Assembly: GCF_013391405.1 (NCBI RefSeq)
Contig: NZ_JACBFD010000038.1
Coordinates: 1 to 59,330 of the forward strand
Source of the DNA: Staphylococcus sp. GSSP0090
GTDB lineage: Bacteria; Bacillota; Bacilli; Staphylococcales; Staphylococcaceae
Length of the DNA: 59,330 nt
Direction of reading: 5' to 3'
Shown: piece by piece, positions 1-10,005 of the stretch
Numbering within the stretch: position 1 is the first letter of the stretch
How the letters are laid out: the number at the start of each line of letters is the position of its first letter
The notes under the pieces: model-generated
Database searches by the model: none
Seen by the model: only the letters and a program-made list of their open reading frames with translations
What the model was told of the DNA's origin: nothing
Made by a program: the position numbers and the translations under genes

Positions 1-11
1 AGAACATAAAA

Positions 12-60
12 AATACATCAAGCAACAAAATCGAGTTGCTTGATGTATCGATATATATTT
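12..60. terminator. Hairpin terminator at window edge
   Basis: A perfect 14-bp inverted repeat (13-26 with 35-48, 8-nt loop) is followed by T/A-rich sequence on the plus strand and preceded by an A-run, so it could work in both directions. It probably ends a plus-strand gene lying before the window. Confidence 0.7.
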
Positions 61-99
61 ATTTTTTATAGACCAACCGTTATTGACAGAGAGCCAAAC

Positions 100-143
100 A
101 AAAAAGCCACCATTTCTTATTATGAAGTGGTAGCTTTTTAAAA
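100..143 (-). terminator. Terminator of the S1-domain gene
   Basis: Arms 102-112 and 128-138 pair with one G-U. Read on the minus strand, the hairpin follows the stop codon of the S1-domain gene and ends in a T-run. Confidence 0.8.
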
Positions 144-149
144 GATAAA

Positions 150-530
150 TTACTCATCTTTAATCGCGTTTTTGGACTGTTTTATCCAAACCGGCAAGCG
201 TTCTTTAATTGTTTGAAACCCATATCTTTCGGTCTCTTTAATTTCATCTAATACTGATTGTTTTTCCTTCTTACGTTCATAATTTTTAAAATAGTCATTA
301 TCTTTTAAAGAAAGATTCAGTTTACCCTCATCATCAATTGAAATCACTTTCGCTCTTACAATTTGACCTTCTGATAAAAACTTTTTCAAATTATGGACGT
401 AATCATCCATAATTTCAGAAATATGAATTAAACCTTCAGCATTGTCAGGGGTTTCTACAAAAGCGCCATACGGTTGAATACCAGTCACACGAACTTTGAC
501 ATGTTGACCTACTTTATAGTGATTATTCAA
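150..530 (-). CDS. yugI: S1 RNA-binding domain protein (YugI / general stress protein 13 family)
   Basis: This is a small cytoplasmic RNA-binding protein of 126 aa. Residues 5-75 form one S1 (OB-fold) domain with the typical signatures VGQHVKVRVTGIQPYGAFV, GLIHISE and KLNLSLKD. The C-terminal third is charged and helical. The family (B. subtilis YugI/GSP13) is ribosome-associated and general-stress linked; the exact role here is inferred. The start codon is TTG at 528-530, chosen because AAGGGG lies just upstream and no ATG fits. A TGC-TATTAT extended -10 (568-576 on the minus strand) is a plausible promoter. It is a single gene with its own terminator. In S. aureus it also lies next to ppiB. 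Confidence 0.9.
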   Translation of the reverse strand: MNNHYKVGQHVKVRVTGIQPYGAFVETPDNAEGLIHISEIMDDYVHNLKKFLSEGQIVRAKVISIDDEGKLNLSLKDNDYFKNYERKKEKQSVLDEIKETERYGFQTIKERLPVWIKQSKNAIKDE

Positions 531-859
531 CGTGATAACCCCTTATTTCGTTTTACTTAACACTTCTATAATAGCATACATTAATGAAAGGCACTAATAT
601 TATAGTAGAAAAATTTCACATTCCTTTAAATGTAAACCTAATACAGTGCTTAATTGCTACTGATAGTAAAGAGTTAAACACGCCTCTATCACACCAACAT
701 CTTAAATGACGATATCTCACTGACAATCTTATTTATCATTTAAATGTAGACCCAATTTTAAAAATGACCATAAAAAATAAAAGTCTAGGCAAACCCACAT
801 TCTATGTAGAGCTCGCTTAGACTTTAAATTAGCAAATCGAAATCGCGAAGTTATTTGTA
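531..859. other. Intergenic region between yugI and ppiB
   Basis: This stretch of 329 bases holds the yugI promoter (extended -10 near 568-576) and the ppiB terminator (776-828). Between about 600 and 775 I see no ORF with a ribosome binding site, only AT-rich sequence with one imperfect 17-bp direct repeat. Confidence 0.6.
776..828 (-). terminator. Terminator of ppiB
   Basis: An inverted repeat of about 11 bp (780-790 with 814-824, one G-U) follows the ppiB stop on the minus strand and runs into CTTTTATTTTTT. Confidence 0.8.
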
Positions 860-1453
860 TTATTCAACAATATCAATTGAATCGATTGTAATATCATGTA
901 GTGGTTTATCTTGTGGGCCCACTTTAGTGTTTGCTATATCTTCTAAAGTATCCTTACCTTCTATGAGTTGACCAAATACTGTATGCTTTTGGTCTAACCA
1001 AGGTGTACCACCCGTTTCAGCATATGCTTTAACGATTGGCTCTGGCCAACCACCGTCAGCTAATTGACTGAGCATTGATTCAGGCACTTCATTCATTTGT
1101 ACAATAAAGAACTGTGAACCATTCGTATGTGGACCAGCATTTGCCATAGATAGCGCACCATAAATATTGAAGGCTTCTTTTGAAAATTCATCTTCAAAAG
1201 GTTCACCATAAATGCTTTCTCCACCCATGCCAGTAGCGGTTGGATCGCCACCTTGCACCATAAAATCATTAATGACACGGTGGAAAGTAATACCATTATA
1301 ATAACCATTTTTCGCATGTGTCACAAAATTTTCCACGGTCTTTGGTGCTACATCAGGCAATAGTTTAAAAGTCATATCACCTTTGTTTGTATGCATAATC
1401 ATTTTAATTTCATTTCCATTAATTTCTGTATTTAACTGAGGATAGTTCGTCAT
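860..1453 (-). CDS. ppiB: Peptidyl-prolyl cis-trans isomerase, cyclophilin type
   Basis: This cytoplasmic cyclophilin of 197 aa catalyses cis-trans isomerisation of X-Pro bonds. Core motifs are visible: [16 protein letters not shown] (catalytic Arg in FHRV), the NGSQFFIV segment and the [10 protein letters not shown] loop. I set the start at the ATG at 1451-1453 (MTNYPQLN) because GGAG lies seven bases upstream and the protein then has the usual staphylococcal length of 197 aa. A longer in-frame start at 1522 would overlap kapB and has no support. It is divergent from kapB, with which it shares a 67-bp promoter region. Confidence 0.95.
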   Translation of the reverse strand: MTNYPQLNTEINGNEIKMIMHTNKGDMTFKLLPDVAPKTVENFVTHAKNGYYNGITFHRVINDFMVQGGDPTATGMGGESIYGEPFEDEFSKEAFNIYGALSMANAGPHTNGSQFFIVQMNEVPESMLSQLADGGWPEPIVKAYAETGGTPWLDQKHTVFGQLIEGKDTLEDIANTKVGPQDKPLHDITIDSIDIVE

Positions 1454-1520
1454 TTTTATTCTCCATTTCATGTTAAGATGATATATGTATTCTAACATAA
1501 AAGAAGGGATGGAATGAATC

Positions 1521-1901
1521 ATGTTATATCGTTTTTCACATAAAACTGGCAGTTATGGCGTTACTATTAAGGAAGAAGATGAAAATCAAGTACTCGTACA
1601 AGTTGAACAAGTCATTAAACACCCTAAACAAGGCGACTTACATAATCCAACAGAAACAGAAAATGTGTTCTTTCATGAAAGAAAAGCATTGAGTCAATAT
1701 GAAAAGCGTTACACTAAAAAATCACATTTAAGACCTTTTAATGTGGAACCATTACCATATAAAGATTCTTTACAACAAGCCATTACACATTTAGAAGAAA
1801 AATTAAAATCCGAAGATACATTGCACGCAATAATGTCGCTCGAGAACCTACAACGTCTCAAAGCAGATTATTCACGTCAATATAAACAAAATTTTGAATA
1901 A
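1521..1901 (+). CDS. kapB: KapB family protein (kinase-associated lipoprotein B homologue)
   Basis: The protein has 126 aa. The N-terminal part is rich in beta strands (about 1-65, [27 protein letters not shown]) and the C-terminal part is helical. It matches the KapB family, named for B. subtilis KapB, which activates the KinB sporulation kinase. Staphylococci do not sporulate and no lipobox is present here, so the name is only a family label and the role is unknown. ATG 1521 is preceded by a weak GGGATGG box. It sits directly upstream of the mnh operon, which has its own promoter. Confidence 0.8.
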   Translation: MLYRFSHKTGSYGVTIKEEDENQVLVQVEQVIKHPKQGDLHNPTETENVFFHERKALSQYEKRYTKKSHLRPFNVEPLPYKDSLQQAITHLEEKLKSEDTLHAIMSLENLQRLKADYSRQYKQNFE

Positions 1902-1965
1902 AAATACCGTGTTTCTTCTTATTTAAGAATACATATATTTCAAGTACTTCAAGGCTTACACACGT

Positions 1966-1994
1966 TTTTCATAGCTCTGCAATTCATGTATAAT
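1966..1994 (+). promoter_or_regulatory. SigA promoter of the mnh operon
   Basis: A TTTTCA -35 (1966-1971), a 17-bp spacer and a perfect TATAAT -10 (1989-1994) lie about 35 bp before the mnhA start. A strong AAGGAGG (2015-2021) precedes the ATG. Confidence 0.7.
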
Positions 1995-2029
1995 GAATCT
2001 ATAATAAATTTTAAAAGGAGGATAATATA

Positions 2030-4447
2030 ATGAGTTTGTTACATATAGCGGTGCTCTTACCGTTAATATTTGCACTCATTATTCCATTTGTATATCGGTT
2101 ATATAAACGAATACATTTAGGATGGTTTGTGTTACCTATCCCCATCGTCTTATTTATATATTTTTTATCATATATTTCAACAACGATGTCAGGCAATACC
2201 ATTATTGAAAAAGTAAAATGGATGCCACACTTTGGTATGAATTTTAATTTATATGTAGATGGTCTGGGTCTATTATTCAGTTTACTAATCACTGGGATTG
2301 GCTCTTTAATTGTACTGTATTCTATAAGTTATTTAAGTCGACAAGAGCAATTAGGACATTTTTATTGTTACTTATTGCTTTTTATGGGTGCAATGTTAGG
2401 TGTTGTGTTATCAGATAATTTAATTATCTTATATTTATTTTGGGAGTTAACATCATTTTCAAGTTTCCTTCTGATTTCATTTTGGCGTGATAAACAAGCC
2501 TCAATTTACGGAGCACAAAAATCAATGCTCGTTACTGTATTCGGAGGTCTATCACTATTGGGCGGTATTATCTTACTTTCCATAGCCGGAGGAACTACAA
2601 GTATTCAAGAATTGATAAGTAATGCCTCAGAAATCCAAACAAGTCCGTTCTTTGTTTTCTCGATGATTCTCGTATTAATTGGTGCGATGACTAAATCTGC
2701 ACAGTTTCCATTCTATGTTTGGTTACCAGATGCGATGGAAGCACCAACGCCTGTTAGTGCTTATCTTCACTCAGCAACCATGGTTAAAGCTGGTCTGTAC
2801 TTAGTAGCACGCATGACACCGATATTCGCTGTGTCTCAGGGTTGGATTTGGACAGTGACTGCTGTCGGTCTTGTCACACTGTTTTGGGCATCCTTAAATG
2901 CAACAAAACAACAAGATTTAAAAGGGATACTCGCATTTTCCACTGTATCTCAACTAGGTATGATTATGTCAATGCTTGGTATAGGTGCAGTAAGCTATCA
3001 TTTTGAAGGTGCCGAAAGCCAAATTTACATCGCAGCATTTACTGCAGCCATCTTTCATTTGATAAACCATGCTACCTTTAAAGGTGCATTATTTATGATT
3101 ACTGGTGCTATTGATCATTCGACTGGCACACGTGATGTCAAAAAACTTGGCGGATTGCTAACGATTATGCCTATTTCATTTACAATCACGATCATTACTT
3201 CATTAAGTATGGCTGGCATACCACCATTTAATGGATTTTTATCTAAAGAGTCGTTTTTAGGAAGCATGATAGAGGTTACAAATGCTAACTTATTCAGTTT
3301 AAATACACTAGGGATCTTAATTCCAATTATCGCTATTATTGGTAGTATATTTACATTTGTTTATTCTGTGAGATTTATTGGGCAAATTTTCTTAGGTAGT
3401 TACAAAGCAGATAAATTACCTAAAAAAGCACATGAAGTTTCACCATTAATGCTCATTTCTCCGTCAATTTTAGCTATTTTAGTCATTGTATTTGGGTTAT
3501 TCCCTTCTATACTTACAGGTTCAATTATAGAACCCGCGGTTAATGCAATTGGACAAACAACTAATACGACAGCAGAGTTTCATTTGTTCCATGGCTTTAC
3601 ACCTGCTTTCTTCTCCACATTGGGTATTTATATAGTCGGTATTGTACTCATTGTTACGTTCGGATATTGGGTTTATTTATTACACAAACAACCAACGAAA
3701 TTGACAATTAATTACTGGTACAACAAATTCGGAGATTTAACACCTAAATATTCCAGTAAATTTACTGATACGTATGTTACTGGATTTACACGTAATAATT
3801 TAGTCATTATCTTTGCATCTTTAATTGTGATTGCGTTGGTTACATTATTGGTTACGCCATTCAATATCGATTTTAAAGATGTAAGCGCAATACGTCCTTT
3901 CGAATTAATTATTGTAGTGCTTATTATTACAGCAGCTTCAATGATTATATTCGCTAAATCTAGACTATTCAGTATCATTATGGCCAGTGCGGTTGGTTAT
4001 TCCGTAGCCATATTCTTTATTTTCTTTGGCGCTCCTGATTTAGCACTTACACAATTTGTAGTTGAATCTATTTCTACTGCATTATTCTTATTGTGTTTCT
4101 ATCACTTACCTAATTTAAATAGACATAAAGAAACACGTTCATTTAAATTAGTTAATATGGTGATTGCTGTTGGCGCTGGTATAGTCGTTACTATACTTGG
4201 ATTAATCGCTTATGGTAACAGACATTTCGGTTCTATCGCAGAATTTTACAAAACACATGTCTATGATTTAGCGCATGGTACAAACATGGTCAATGTGATT
4301 CTTGTTGACTTCCGTGGTACCGATACATTATTCGAATCTTCTGTATTAGGTATAGCTGGTTTAGGTGTCTATACCATGATTAAATTACGAACGAAAAATA
4401 ATAAAACGGATGAAGGAGGTAAAAATGTTGAACAGACAGAAGAATAA
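2030..4447 (+). CDS. mnhA1: Na+/H+ antiporter Mnh1 subunit A
   Basis: This is the largest subunit of the multisubunit Mrp/Mnh cation:proton antiporter, which extrudes Na+ in exchange for H+ across the membrane. It has 805 aa and about 20 membrane helices. The NuoL-like proton channel core is clear ([19 protein letters not shown] near 135-153, [20 protein letters not shown] near 239-258, [11 protein letters not shown] near 346-356). A C-terminal MbhD/MbhE-like domain follows about residue 620 ([19 protein letters not shown]). It is the first gene of a seven-gene operon. The staphylococcal mnh1 rather than mnh2 set is indicated by the 118-aa MnhG. It overlaps mnhB. Confidence 0.95.
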   Translation: MSLLHIAVLLPLIFALIIPFVYRLYKRIHLGWFVLPIPIVLFIYFLSYISTTMSGNTIIEKVKWMPHFGMNFNLYVDGLGLLFSLLITGIGSLIVLYSISYLSRQEQLGHFYCYLLLFMGAMLGVVLSDNLIILYLFWELTSFSSFLLISFWRDKQASIYGAQKSMLVTVFGGLSLLGGIILLSIAGGTTSIQELISNASEIQTSPFFVFSMILVLIGAMTKSAQFPFYVWLPDAMEAPTPVSAYLHSATMVKAGLYLVARMTPIFAVSQGWIWTVTAVGLVTLFWASLNATKQQDLKGILAFSTVSQLGMIMSMLGIGAVSYHFEGAESQIYIAAFTAAIFHLINHATFKGALFMITGAIDHSTGTRDVKKLGGLLTIMPISFTITIITSLSMAGIPPFNGFLSKESFLGSMIEVTNANLFSLNTLGILIPIIAIIGSIFTFVYSVRFIGQIFLGSYKADKLPKKAHEVSPLMLISPSILAILVIVFGLFPSILTGSIIEPAVNAIGQTTNTTAEFHLFHGFTPAFFSTLGIYIVGIVLIVTFGYWVYLLHKQPTKLTINYWYNKFGDLTPKYSSKFTDTYVTGFTRNNLVIIFASLIVIALVTLLVTPFNIDFKDVSAIRPFELIIVVLIITAASMIIFAKSRLFSIIMASAVGYSVAIFFIFFGAPDLALTQFVVESISTALFLLCFYHLPNLNRHKETRSFKLVNMVIAVGAGIVVTILGLIAYGNRHFGSIAEFYKTHVYDLAHGTNMVNVILVDFRGTDTLFESSVLGIAGLGVYTMIKLRTKNNKTDEGGKNVEQTEE

Positions 4448-4856
4448 TTTGATTTTTCAATATTCAGCAGTTGTTATCTTCTTCCTCATTGTGATGTTCG
4501 GTTTATCATTATTCTTAGCTGGGCATTACACGCCAGGTGGTGGTTTCGTTGGCGGTTTATTATTATCAAGTGCCCTTGTTATTATTACGGTAGCCTTTGA
4601 TATTAAAACGATGCGTAAGATTTTCCCTTGGGATTTCAAAAAATTAATCGGCATCGGGTTATTATTTTGTTTAGCAACACCAATGGCAAGTTGGTTTTAT
4701 AATAAAAACTTCTTTACACATACACCGTTTGAAATTCCATTAGGTATTTTACCGCCAATGGAGATGCACACGGCTACATTCTTTGATTTAGGTGTTATGT
4801 GTGCAGTTGTAGGTACAGTAATGACTATAATCTTATCGATTGGAGAGAATGAGTAA
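4425..4856 (+). CDS. mnhB1: Na+/H+ antiporter Mnh1 subunit B
   Basis: This membrane subunit of the Mnh complex has 143 aa and four predicted helices ([20 protein letters not shown] and later segments). The family signature [13 protein letters not shown] is near residues 26-38. AAGGAGG at 4413-4419 serves either ATG 4425 (5-nt spacing) or the next codon, TTG 4428 (8-nt spacing, which would give the 142 aa seen in S. aureus). A longer start at 4410 would sit on the ribosome binding site and is rejected. The gene begins inside the end of mnhA, so the two are likely translationally coupled. Confidence 0.92.
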   Translation: MLNRQKNNLIFQYSAVVIFFLIVMFGLSLFLAGHYTPGGGFVGGLLLSSALVIITVAFDIKTMRKIFPWDFKKLIGIGLLFCLATPMASWFYNKNFFTHTPFEIPLGILPPMEMHTATFFDLGVMCAVVGTVMTIILSIGENE

Positions 4857-5203
4857 TGGAAATTTTGATGATTTTCGTATGTGGTATCCTCACTGCAATG
4901 AGTGTCTATCTCATTCTTTCTAAAAGTTTGATACGCATTATTATTGGTACTACATTGCAAACACATACAGCAAACTTATTTTTAATTACAATGGGTGGTT
5001 TGAAAAAAGGTGAAGTGCCTATTTATGAAAAAGGCATCACATCTTACGTTGATCCTATACCACAGGCACTCATTTTAACTGCTATTGTTATTTCATTTTC
5101 AGTCACAGCGTTTTTCTTAGTACTTGCTTTTAGAAGTTATAAAGAATTAGGCACTGACAACGTAGAAAGCATGAAAGGAGTGCTAGAAGATGATAGAGAG
5201 TAA
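4856..5203 (+). CDS. mnhC1: Na+/H+ antiporter Mnh1 subunit C
   Basis: This NuoK-like subunit has 115 aa and three membrane helices. The conserved stretch [16 protein letters not shown] is near residues 64-79, as in all MrpC proteins. The start codon overlaps the mnhB stop (TAATG), so translation is coupled. It overlaps mnhD by 14 bp. The C-terminal tail ([14 protein letters not shown]) is cytoplasmic and acidic. Confidence 0.94.
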   Translation: MEILMIFVCGILTAMSVYLILSKSLIRIIIGTTLQTHTANLFLITMGGLKKGEVPIYEKGITSYVDPIPQALILTAIVISFSVTAFFLVLAFRSYKELGTDNVESMKGVLEDDRE

Positions 5204-6686
5204 CTTAATCATTTCATTACTCGTCATACCAATGATCACAATTATCGCACTCATTTTCATTGGTAAGCGGCCTAAAATCAAACGCTATGTTGCCTTAGCA
5301 GGTACTGCATTAACTTTAATTTTTGCTTTTATTAATTTAAATAATGTTTTAAAAGATGGTCCTATTACTTTAGAGCTTGGTTCGTGGGATGCACCTTATA
5401 GTATTGTCTTTGTACTTGATATATTTAGTGCATTACTTGTCATCACAAGTCTCATCGTCACAATGCTCATCATCTTATATTCCTATCAGTCTGTAGGTAT
5501 TGAACGCGAAACGTATTATTATTATTTCGCCGTTATGTTTATGTTGACTGGTGTTATAGGATCATTTATTACTGGTGATATCTTTAACTTATTCGTATTC
5601 TTCGAAGTATTCTTGATGGCATCCTATATCTTGTTGGTTATTGGTGGCACAAAAGTTCAATTGAGTGAAACGATTAAATATGTGCTAGTAAATGTGACTT
5701 CTTCGGCATTCTTTGTTATTGCCGTAGCGATGCTTTATTCGGTAGTAGGTACATTGAACCTTGCTGATATCAGTGAAAAATTAAGTCAATTACCATCACA
5801 AGACAGTGGTATTGTAACGATTATATTTATTTTATTCATTTTTGTATTTGCTACAAAAGCCGGCGCTTTTCCAATGTACATTTGGTTACCAGGTGCTTAT
5901 TATGCACCGCCAATTGCAATTATTGCGTTCTTCGGTGCCTTATTAACTAAAGTAGGTATATATGCTATAGCTAGAACTGCTAGTCTATTCTTTAGAGATA
6001 CATCTAATTTTTCATTCTATACCATTCTGTTTCTCGCCCTACTTACAATCATATTTGGTTGTGTTGGTGCTGTAAGTTACTTCGATACCAAAAAAATCAT
6101 TCTATATAATATCATGATTGCTGTAGGTGTCATTCTTGTCGGTGTAGCAATGATGAACCAAACGGGTATGATGGGTGCGATTTACTATACATTGCATGAT
6201 ATGTTAATCAAAGCAGCCTTATTTTTCCTTATTGGTGTTATGTATAAAATTACGAAAACACATGATTTACGTAAATACGGCGGTCTAATTAAGGACTACC
6301 CAGTACTCGGTTGGACTTTCTTTATAGCAGCGCTTAGTCTAGCGGGTATCCCCCCACTTAGTGGATTTTATGGTAAGTACTATATTGTTCAAGCTACTTT
6401 TGAAAAAGGCTTTTATTTAAGTGGGCTTGTGGTATTACTTTCAAGTCTTGTAGTACTTTATTCTGTGATTCGAATCTTTTTACATGGATTCTTTGGAAAA
6501 TCAGAAGGTTATCAAGTAAATCCTAAATTGCAATATAAAGGGATTCTTACGGTATCCATCGTTGCTGTCGTTCTTTCTGTAATATTTGGACTTTCTGCAG
6601 ATTGGTTACAACCAATTATTAAAGATGCAGCAGAGACTTTTTATAATCCAAGTGTATACACAGACAGCGTATTGGGGGGAAAATAA
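5190..6686 (+). CDS. mnhD1: Na+/H+ antiporter Mnh1 subunit D
   Basis: This NuoN/NuoM-like proton-channel subunit has 498 aa and about 14 membrane helices, the usual length of MnhD. Recognisable parts are [18 protein letters not shown] near 132-149, the [20 protein letters not shown] loop near 222-241, and [15 protein letters not shown] near 335-349 with the conserved helix-breaking lysine. ATG 5190 lies within mnhC, preceded by AAAGGAGTG. Together with MnhA it is expected to carry ion translocation. Confidence 0.95.
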   Translation: MIESNLIISLLVIPMITIIALIFIGKRPKIKRYVALAGTALTLIFAFINLNNVLKDGPITLELGSWDAPYSIVFVLDIFSALLVITSLIVTMLIILYSYQSVGIERETYYYYFAVMFMLTGVIGSFITGDIFNLFVFFEVFLMASYILLVIGGTKVQLSETIKYVLVNVTSSAFFVIAVAMLYSVVGTLNLADISEKLSQLPSQDSGIVTIIFILFIFVFATKAGAFPMYIWLPGAYYAPPIAIIAFFGALLTKVGIYAIARTASLFFRDTSNFSFYTILFLALLTIIFGCVGAVSYFDTKKIILYNIMIAVGVILVGVAMMNQTGMMGAIYYTLHDMLIKAALFFLIGVMYKITKTHDLRKYGGLIKDYPVLGWTFFIAALSLAGIPPLSGFYGKYYIVQATFEKGFYLSGLVVLLSSLVVLYSVIRIFLHGFFGKSEGYQVNPKLQYKGILTVSIVAVVLSVIFGLSADWLQPIIKDAAETFYNPSVYTDSVLGGK

Positions 6687-6687
6687 G

Positions 6688-7794
<1,107 letters not shown>

Positions 7795-7837
7795 TACCGC
7801 GTTTTTCTAACGCTTAAATATACCTATTCTCAATATA

Positions 7838-7878
7838 AGAAGCCTAATCCTTAGTACGGATTAGGCTTCTTTATATTT
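7838..7878 (+). terminator. Terminator of the mnh operon
   Basis: A perfect 13-bp stem (7838-7850 with 7858-7870, 7-nt loop) is followed by TTATATTT. Confidence 0.85.
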
Positions 7879-8177
7879 AAAATACTATACCTTTGTCCGT
7901 GCATACTCGATTAGAATGTTGAATGGAACTTATATGTTACAATCTCCATCTTACCATTAGATATAGATACGCTAAAAACAGAATTAAACACATGTAAATA
8001 TTCAACAATTTCATACCCTCTAATAAATTATTTCACCTGAATCAACTATATACATGAATCATTTTATGTACAAAAATGGTAGTAGACATTGTTCATCAAA
8101 CAGGTCACGCCACCTTAAGTAAATTCATATAATGTGTGATTAATTCAAATCGTTGCGCGTGATGTCACTGTATACTG

Positions 8178-8206
8178 TTGTCATCATTGAAATTCCATGT
8201 TATATT
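8178..8206 (+). promoter_or_regulatory. Extended -10 promoter of the Zur-box flavoprotein gene
   Basis: TTGTCA (8178-8183), a 17-bp spacer ending in TGT, and TATATT (8201-8206) form a strong extended -10 promoter. Transcription should start near 8213, in the middle of the Zur box. Confidence 0.75.
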
Positions 8207-8228
8207 AAATCGTAATAATTACGATTTA
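8206..8228. promoter_or_regulatory. Perfect Zur box operator
   Basis: The arm TAAATCGTAAT (8206-8216) and its exact reverse complement (8218-8228) flank a single central A. This equals the Bacillus/Staphylococcus Zur consensus (TCGTAAT-N-ATTACGA core) in every position and differs from Fur and PerR boxes at the TCG/CGA bases. It overlaps the -10 end and the start point, so zinc-bound Zur should repress the downstream gene. Confidence 0.88.
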
Positions 8229-8244
8229 TAAAGGAGTGTTTTCT

Positions 8245-9399
8245 TTGTCATCATGGACAATTATCGGTGGTGGTATCCAAGCCGTAACAATTGCAATTAA
8301 ATTAAGGTCACTTGGCCTAGATGCTTCAAAATTAACCATTATTGATCCACATAGCCATTTATGTGAACAATTTGATCATTATACTAAGCGTATTAATATG
8401 CCGTATCTGCGTTCACCATGTGTACATCATGTACACCCCAACCCTTTTCATTTAAAACAATACGGTAAGAAAATGCATTATACACATGATTCATATGGTC
8501 CTTATAAGCGACCAAATCGCGATATCTTTATGGAACACACACATGACTTAATACATCGTTATAATTTAAATAATTGTCATATACGAGGTACTGTTTCTCA
8601 AATCAAGCATGATCAATCGCAGTGGCACATACTGTGTCATAATCAATGGCTATCATCTACACATGTCGTCATTGCATTTGGTTGTAACCATGACCCCTAT
8701 ATACCTGAATTATGCCAAAATCAACCTGATGTTTCACATATATTTCAAGACAATCCTCAGTTTAATCATAATGCATCTCATGTCATAGGTAGTGGCATTT
8801 CTGCTGCTCACCTTACGTTAAAATTATTAAAGGCAAATAGTGCTAAACATATTCATTTATGGATGAAGAAAGATATCTCTATACATGATTTTGATGCTGA
8901 TCCAGGCTGGTTAGGCCCCAAAAATATGAAACACTTTAGTCAGCTGACATCTTCAACAGCACGTTATAATTTGATTAAAGCAGAAAGACACAAAGGCTCT
9001 ATGCCAAAAGAACTTGAACTAAGGTTAAAAAAATATATAGCACAAGGACGTTTAACCATTCACAAAAATGAAGTCACAAATATCACTAAACACTATATAC
9101 ATACGGAACAATATTGTATGTACTATGATCATATACTGCTTGCTACTGGTTTTAAAGAAAGCATTATGCAGCAACCTTTGATTAAACAACTTGTCAATGA
9201 TTACCAAGCACCCATTGCTCACTGTGGTTTGCCATCTATTACACCCAATTTAGAATGGTTACCAAACCTTTATGTTAGTGGTGGTTTAGCTGATTTGGAA
9301 TTGGGCCCTTTTGCTAGAAATATTATGGGTGGACGAGAAGCTGCTTTACGTATTTCAGAAGTCTATGAAAATATTATACAGCATAAAGCCACATCTTAA
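8245..9399 (+). CDS. Histidine-rich FAD/NAD(P)-binding protein, predicted Zur-regulated
   Basis: The protein has 384 aa. It has a Rossmann dinucleotide-binding motif at the N-terminus (TIIGGGIQA, residues 5-13), a second at about 180-188 (VIGSGISAA), an ATGF motif near 300-303 and a SGGLADLELGPFARNI segment near 345-360. This layout fits flavoprotein monooxygenases and oxidoreductases, including lysine/ornithine N-hydroxylase-like proteins; substrate and reaction are unknown. It is unusually rich in histidine (33 of 384 residues) and has eight cysteines, with dense H/C stretches at 59-81 and 128-149. The start is TTG 8245, eight bases after AAAGGAG (8230-8236); the upstream GTG lies in that box. 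The Zur operator implies expression under zinc starvation. Confidence 0.8.
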   Translation: MSSWTIIGGGIQAVTIAIKLRSLGLDASKLTIIDPHSHLCEQFDHYTKRINMPYLRSPCVHHVHPNPFHLKQYGKKMHYTHDSYGPYKRPNRDIFMEHTHDLIHRYNLNNCHIRGTVSQIKHDQSQWHILCHNQWLSSTHVVIAFGCNHDPYIPELCQNQPDVSHIFQDNPQFNHNASHVIGSGISAAHLTLKLLKANSAKHIHLWMKKDISIHDFDADPGWLGPKNMKHFSQLTSSTARYNLIKAERHKGSMPKELELRLKKYIAQGRLTIHKNEVTNITKHYIHTEQYCMYYDHILLATGFKESIMQQPLIKQLVNDYQAPIAHCGLPSITPNLEWLPNLYVSGGLADLELGPFARNIMGGREAALRISEVYENIIQHKATS

Positions 9400-9459
9400 T
9401 TATTTGGTTCATAAACGTTTTCTACTAAATATATCGTGATTTACTTTAAACCTTAAAAA

Positions 9460-9507
9460 TAAAAAATAGCTATGAAGAAATCTATCCCCATAGATTTCTT
9501 CATAGCT
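9460..9507. terminator. Terminator between convergent genes
   Basis: A perfect 18-bp stem (9468-9485 with 9490-9507, CCCC loop) has an A-run on its left side. This makes an excellent minus-strand T-tract for the thioesterase gene; it may also stop the flavoprotein transcript. Confidence 0.82.
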
Positions 9508-9597
9508 TATCTTAGTATGTTTGTTATGCACATTATGGTTTGACACAAAAATAAATTTGATTATGCTTCTTTTTCAATCATTCTTTTAGAGTATTAT

Positions 9598-9975
9598 TTA
9601 ACGTTTAAGCGGCTTAATTGCAATCGTTCCACGCATAACACAAATTAATCTATCGGTATCATCTTTTATATCAATATGCCAAACTTGTGTTGTTTTACCT
9701 TCATGAATAATTGTAGCTGTCGCATATATCGTTCCTTCTGTTGTAGAACCGATATGGTTACCATTCATTTCCAATCCAAGCGGCACATACTTTTCAGTAT
9801 CAATTAAATCAGCTGCACCCATGGAACAAGCAGTTTCTCCTAAAGCAAGACTTGCGCCACCATGTAAATAGCCAAACGGTTGTTTCACCTTATCTGTCAC
9901 AGGCATCGACATTACCATTAATCCACGTTCTTGTTTTTCTACTTTAATATCTAACGCATCGAGCATATTACCCAT
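9598..9975 (-). CDS. PaaI-family hotdog-fold thioesterase
   Basis: The protein has 125 aa with one hotdog domain. The PaaI/YbgC-like core PFGYLHGGASLALGETA (about residues 33-49) carries the HGG motif of acyl-CoA thioesterases, followed by the beta strands LEMNGNHIGST and GTIYATATIIHEGKTTQVW. The likely reaction is hydrolysis of an acyl- or aryl-CoA; the substrate is unknown. The start is ATG 9973-9975, with GAGGTG about six bases upstream; the GTG nine bases earlier is part of that box. It lies 30 bp after the antiporter-family gene and is probably cotranscribed with it. Confidence 0.85.
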   Translation of the reverse strand: MGNMLDALDIKVEKQERGLMVMSMPVTDKVKQPFGYLHGGASLALGETACSMGAADLIDTEKYVPLGLEMNGNHIGSTTEGTIYATATIIHEGKTTQVWHIDIKDDTDRLICVMRGTIAIKPLKR

Positions 9976-10005
9976 TCTGAACACCTCATTCGCATAGAAT
10001 TAAAA

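Larger units (their letters stand above)
7795..8244. other. Intergenic region between mnhG and the Zur-box gene
   Basis: This stretch holds the mnh terminator (7838-7878) and the promoter and Zur box of the next gene (8178-8228). Between 7880 and 8170 I see no supported gene, only AT-rich sequence. Confidence 0.6.

Noticed and set aside
632..755. Imperfect 17-bp direct repeat (TTTAAATGTA-ACC type) 107 bp apart between yugI and ppiB
   Set aside because: Only two copies, AT-rich, no associated gene or terminal repeats; likely chance.
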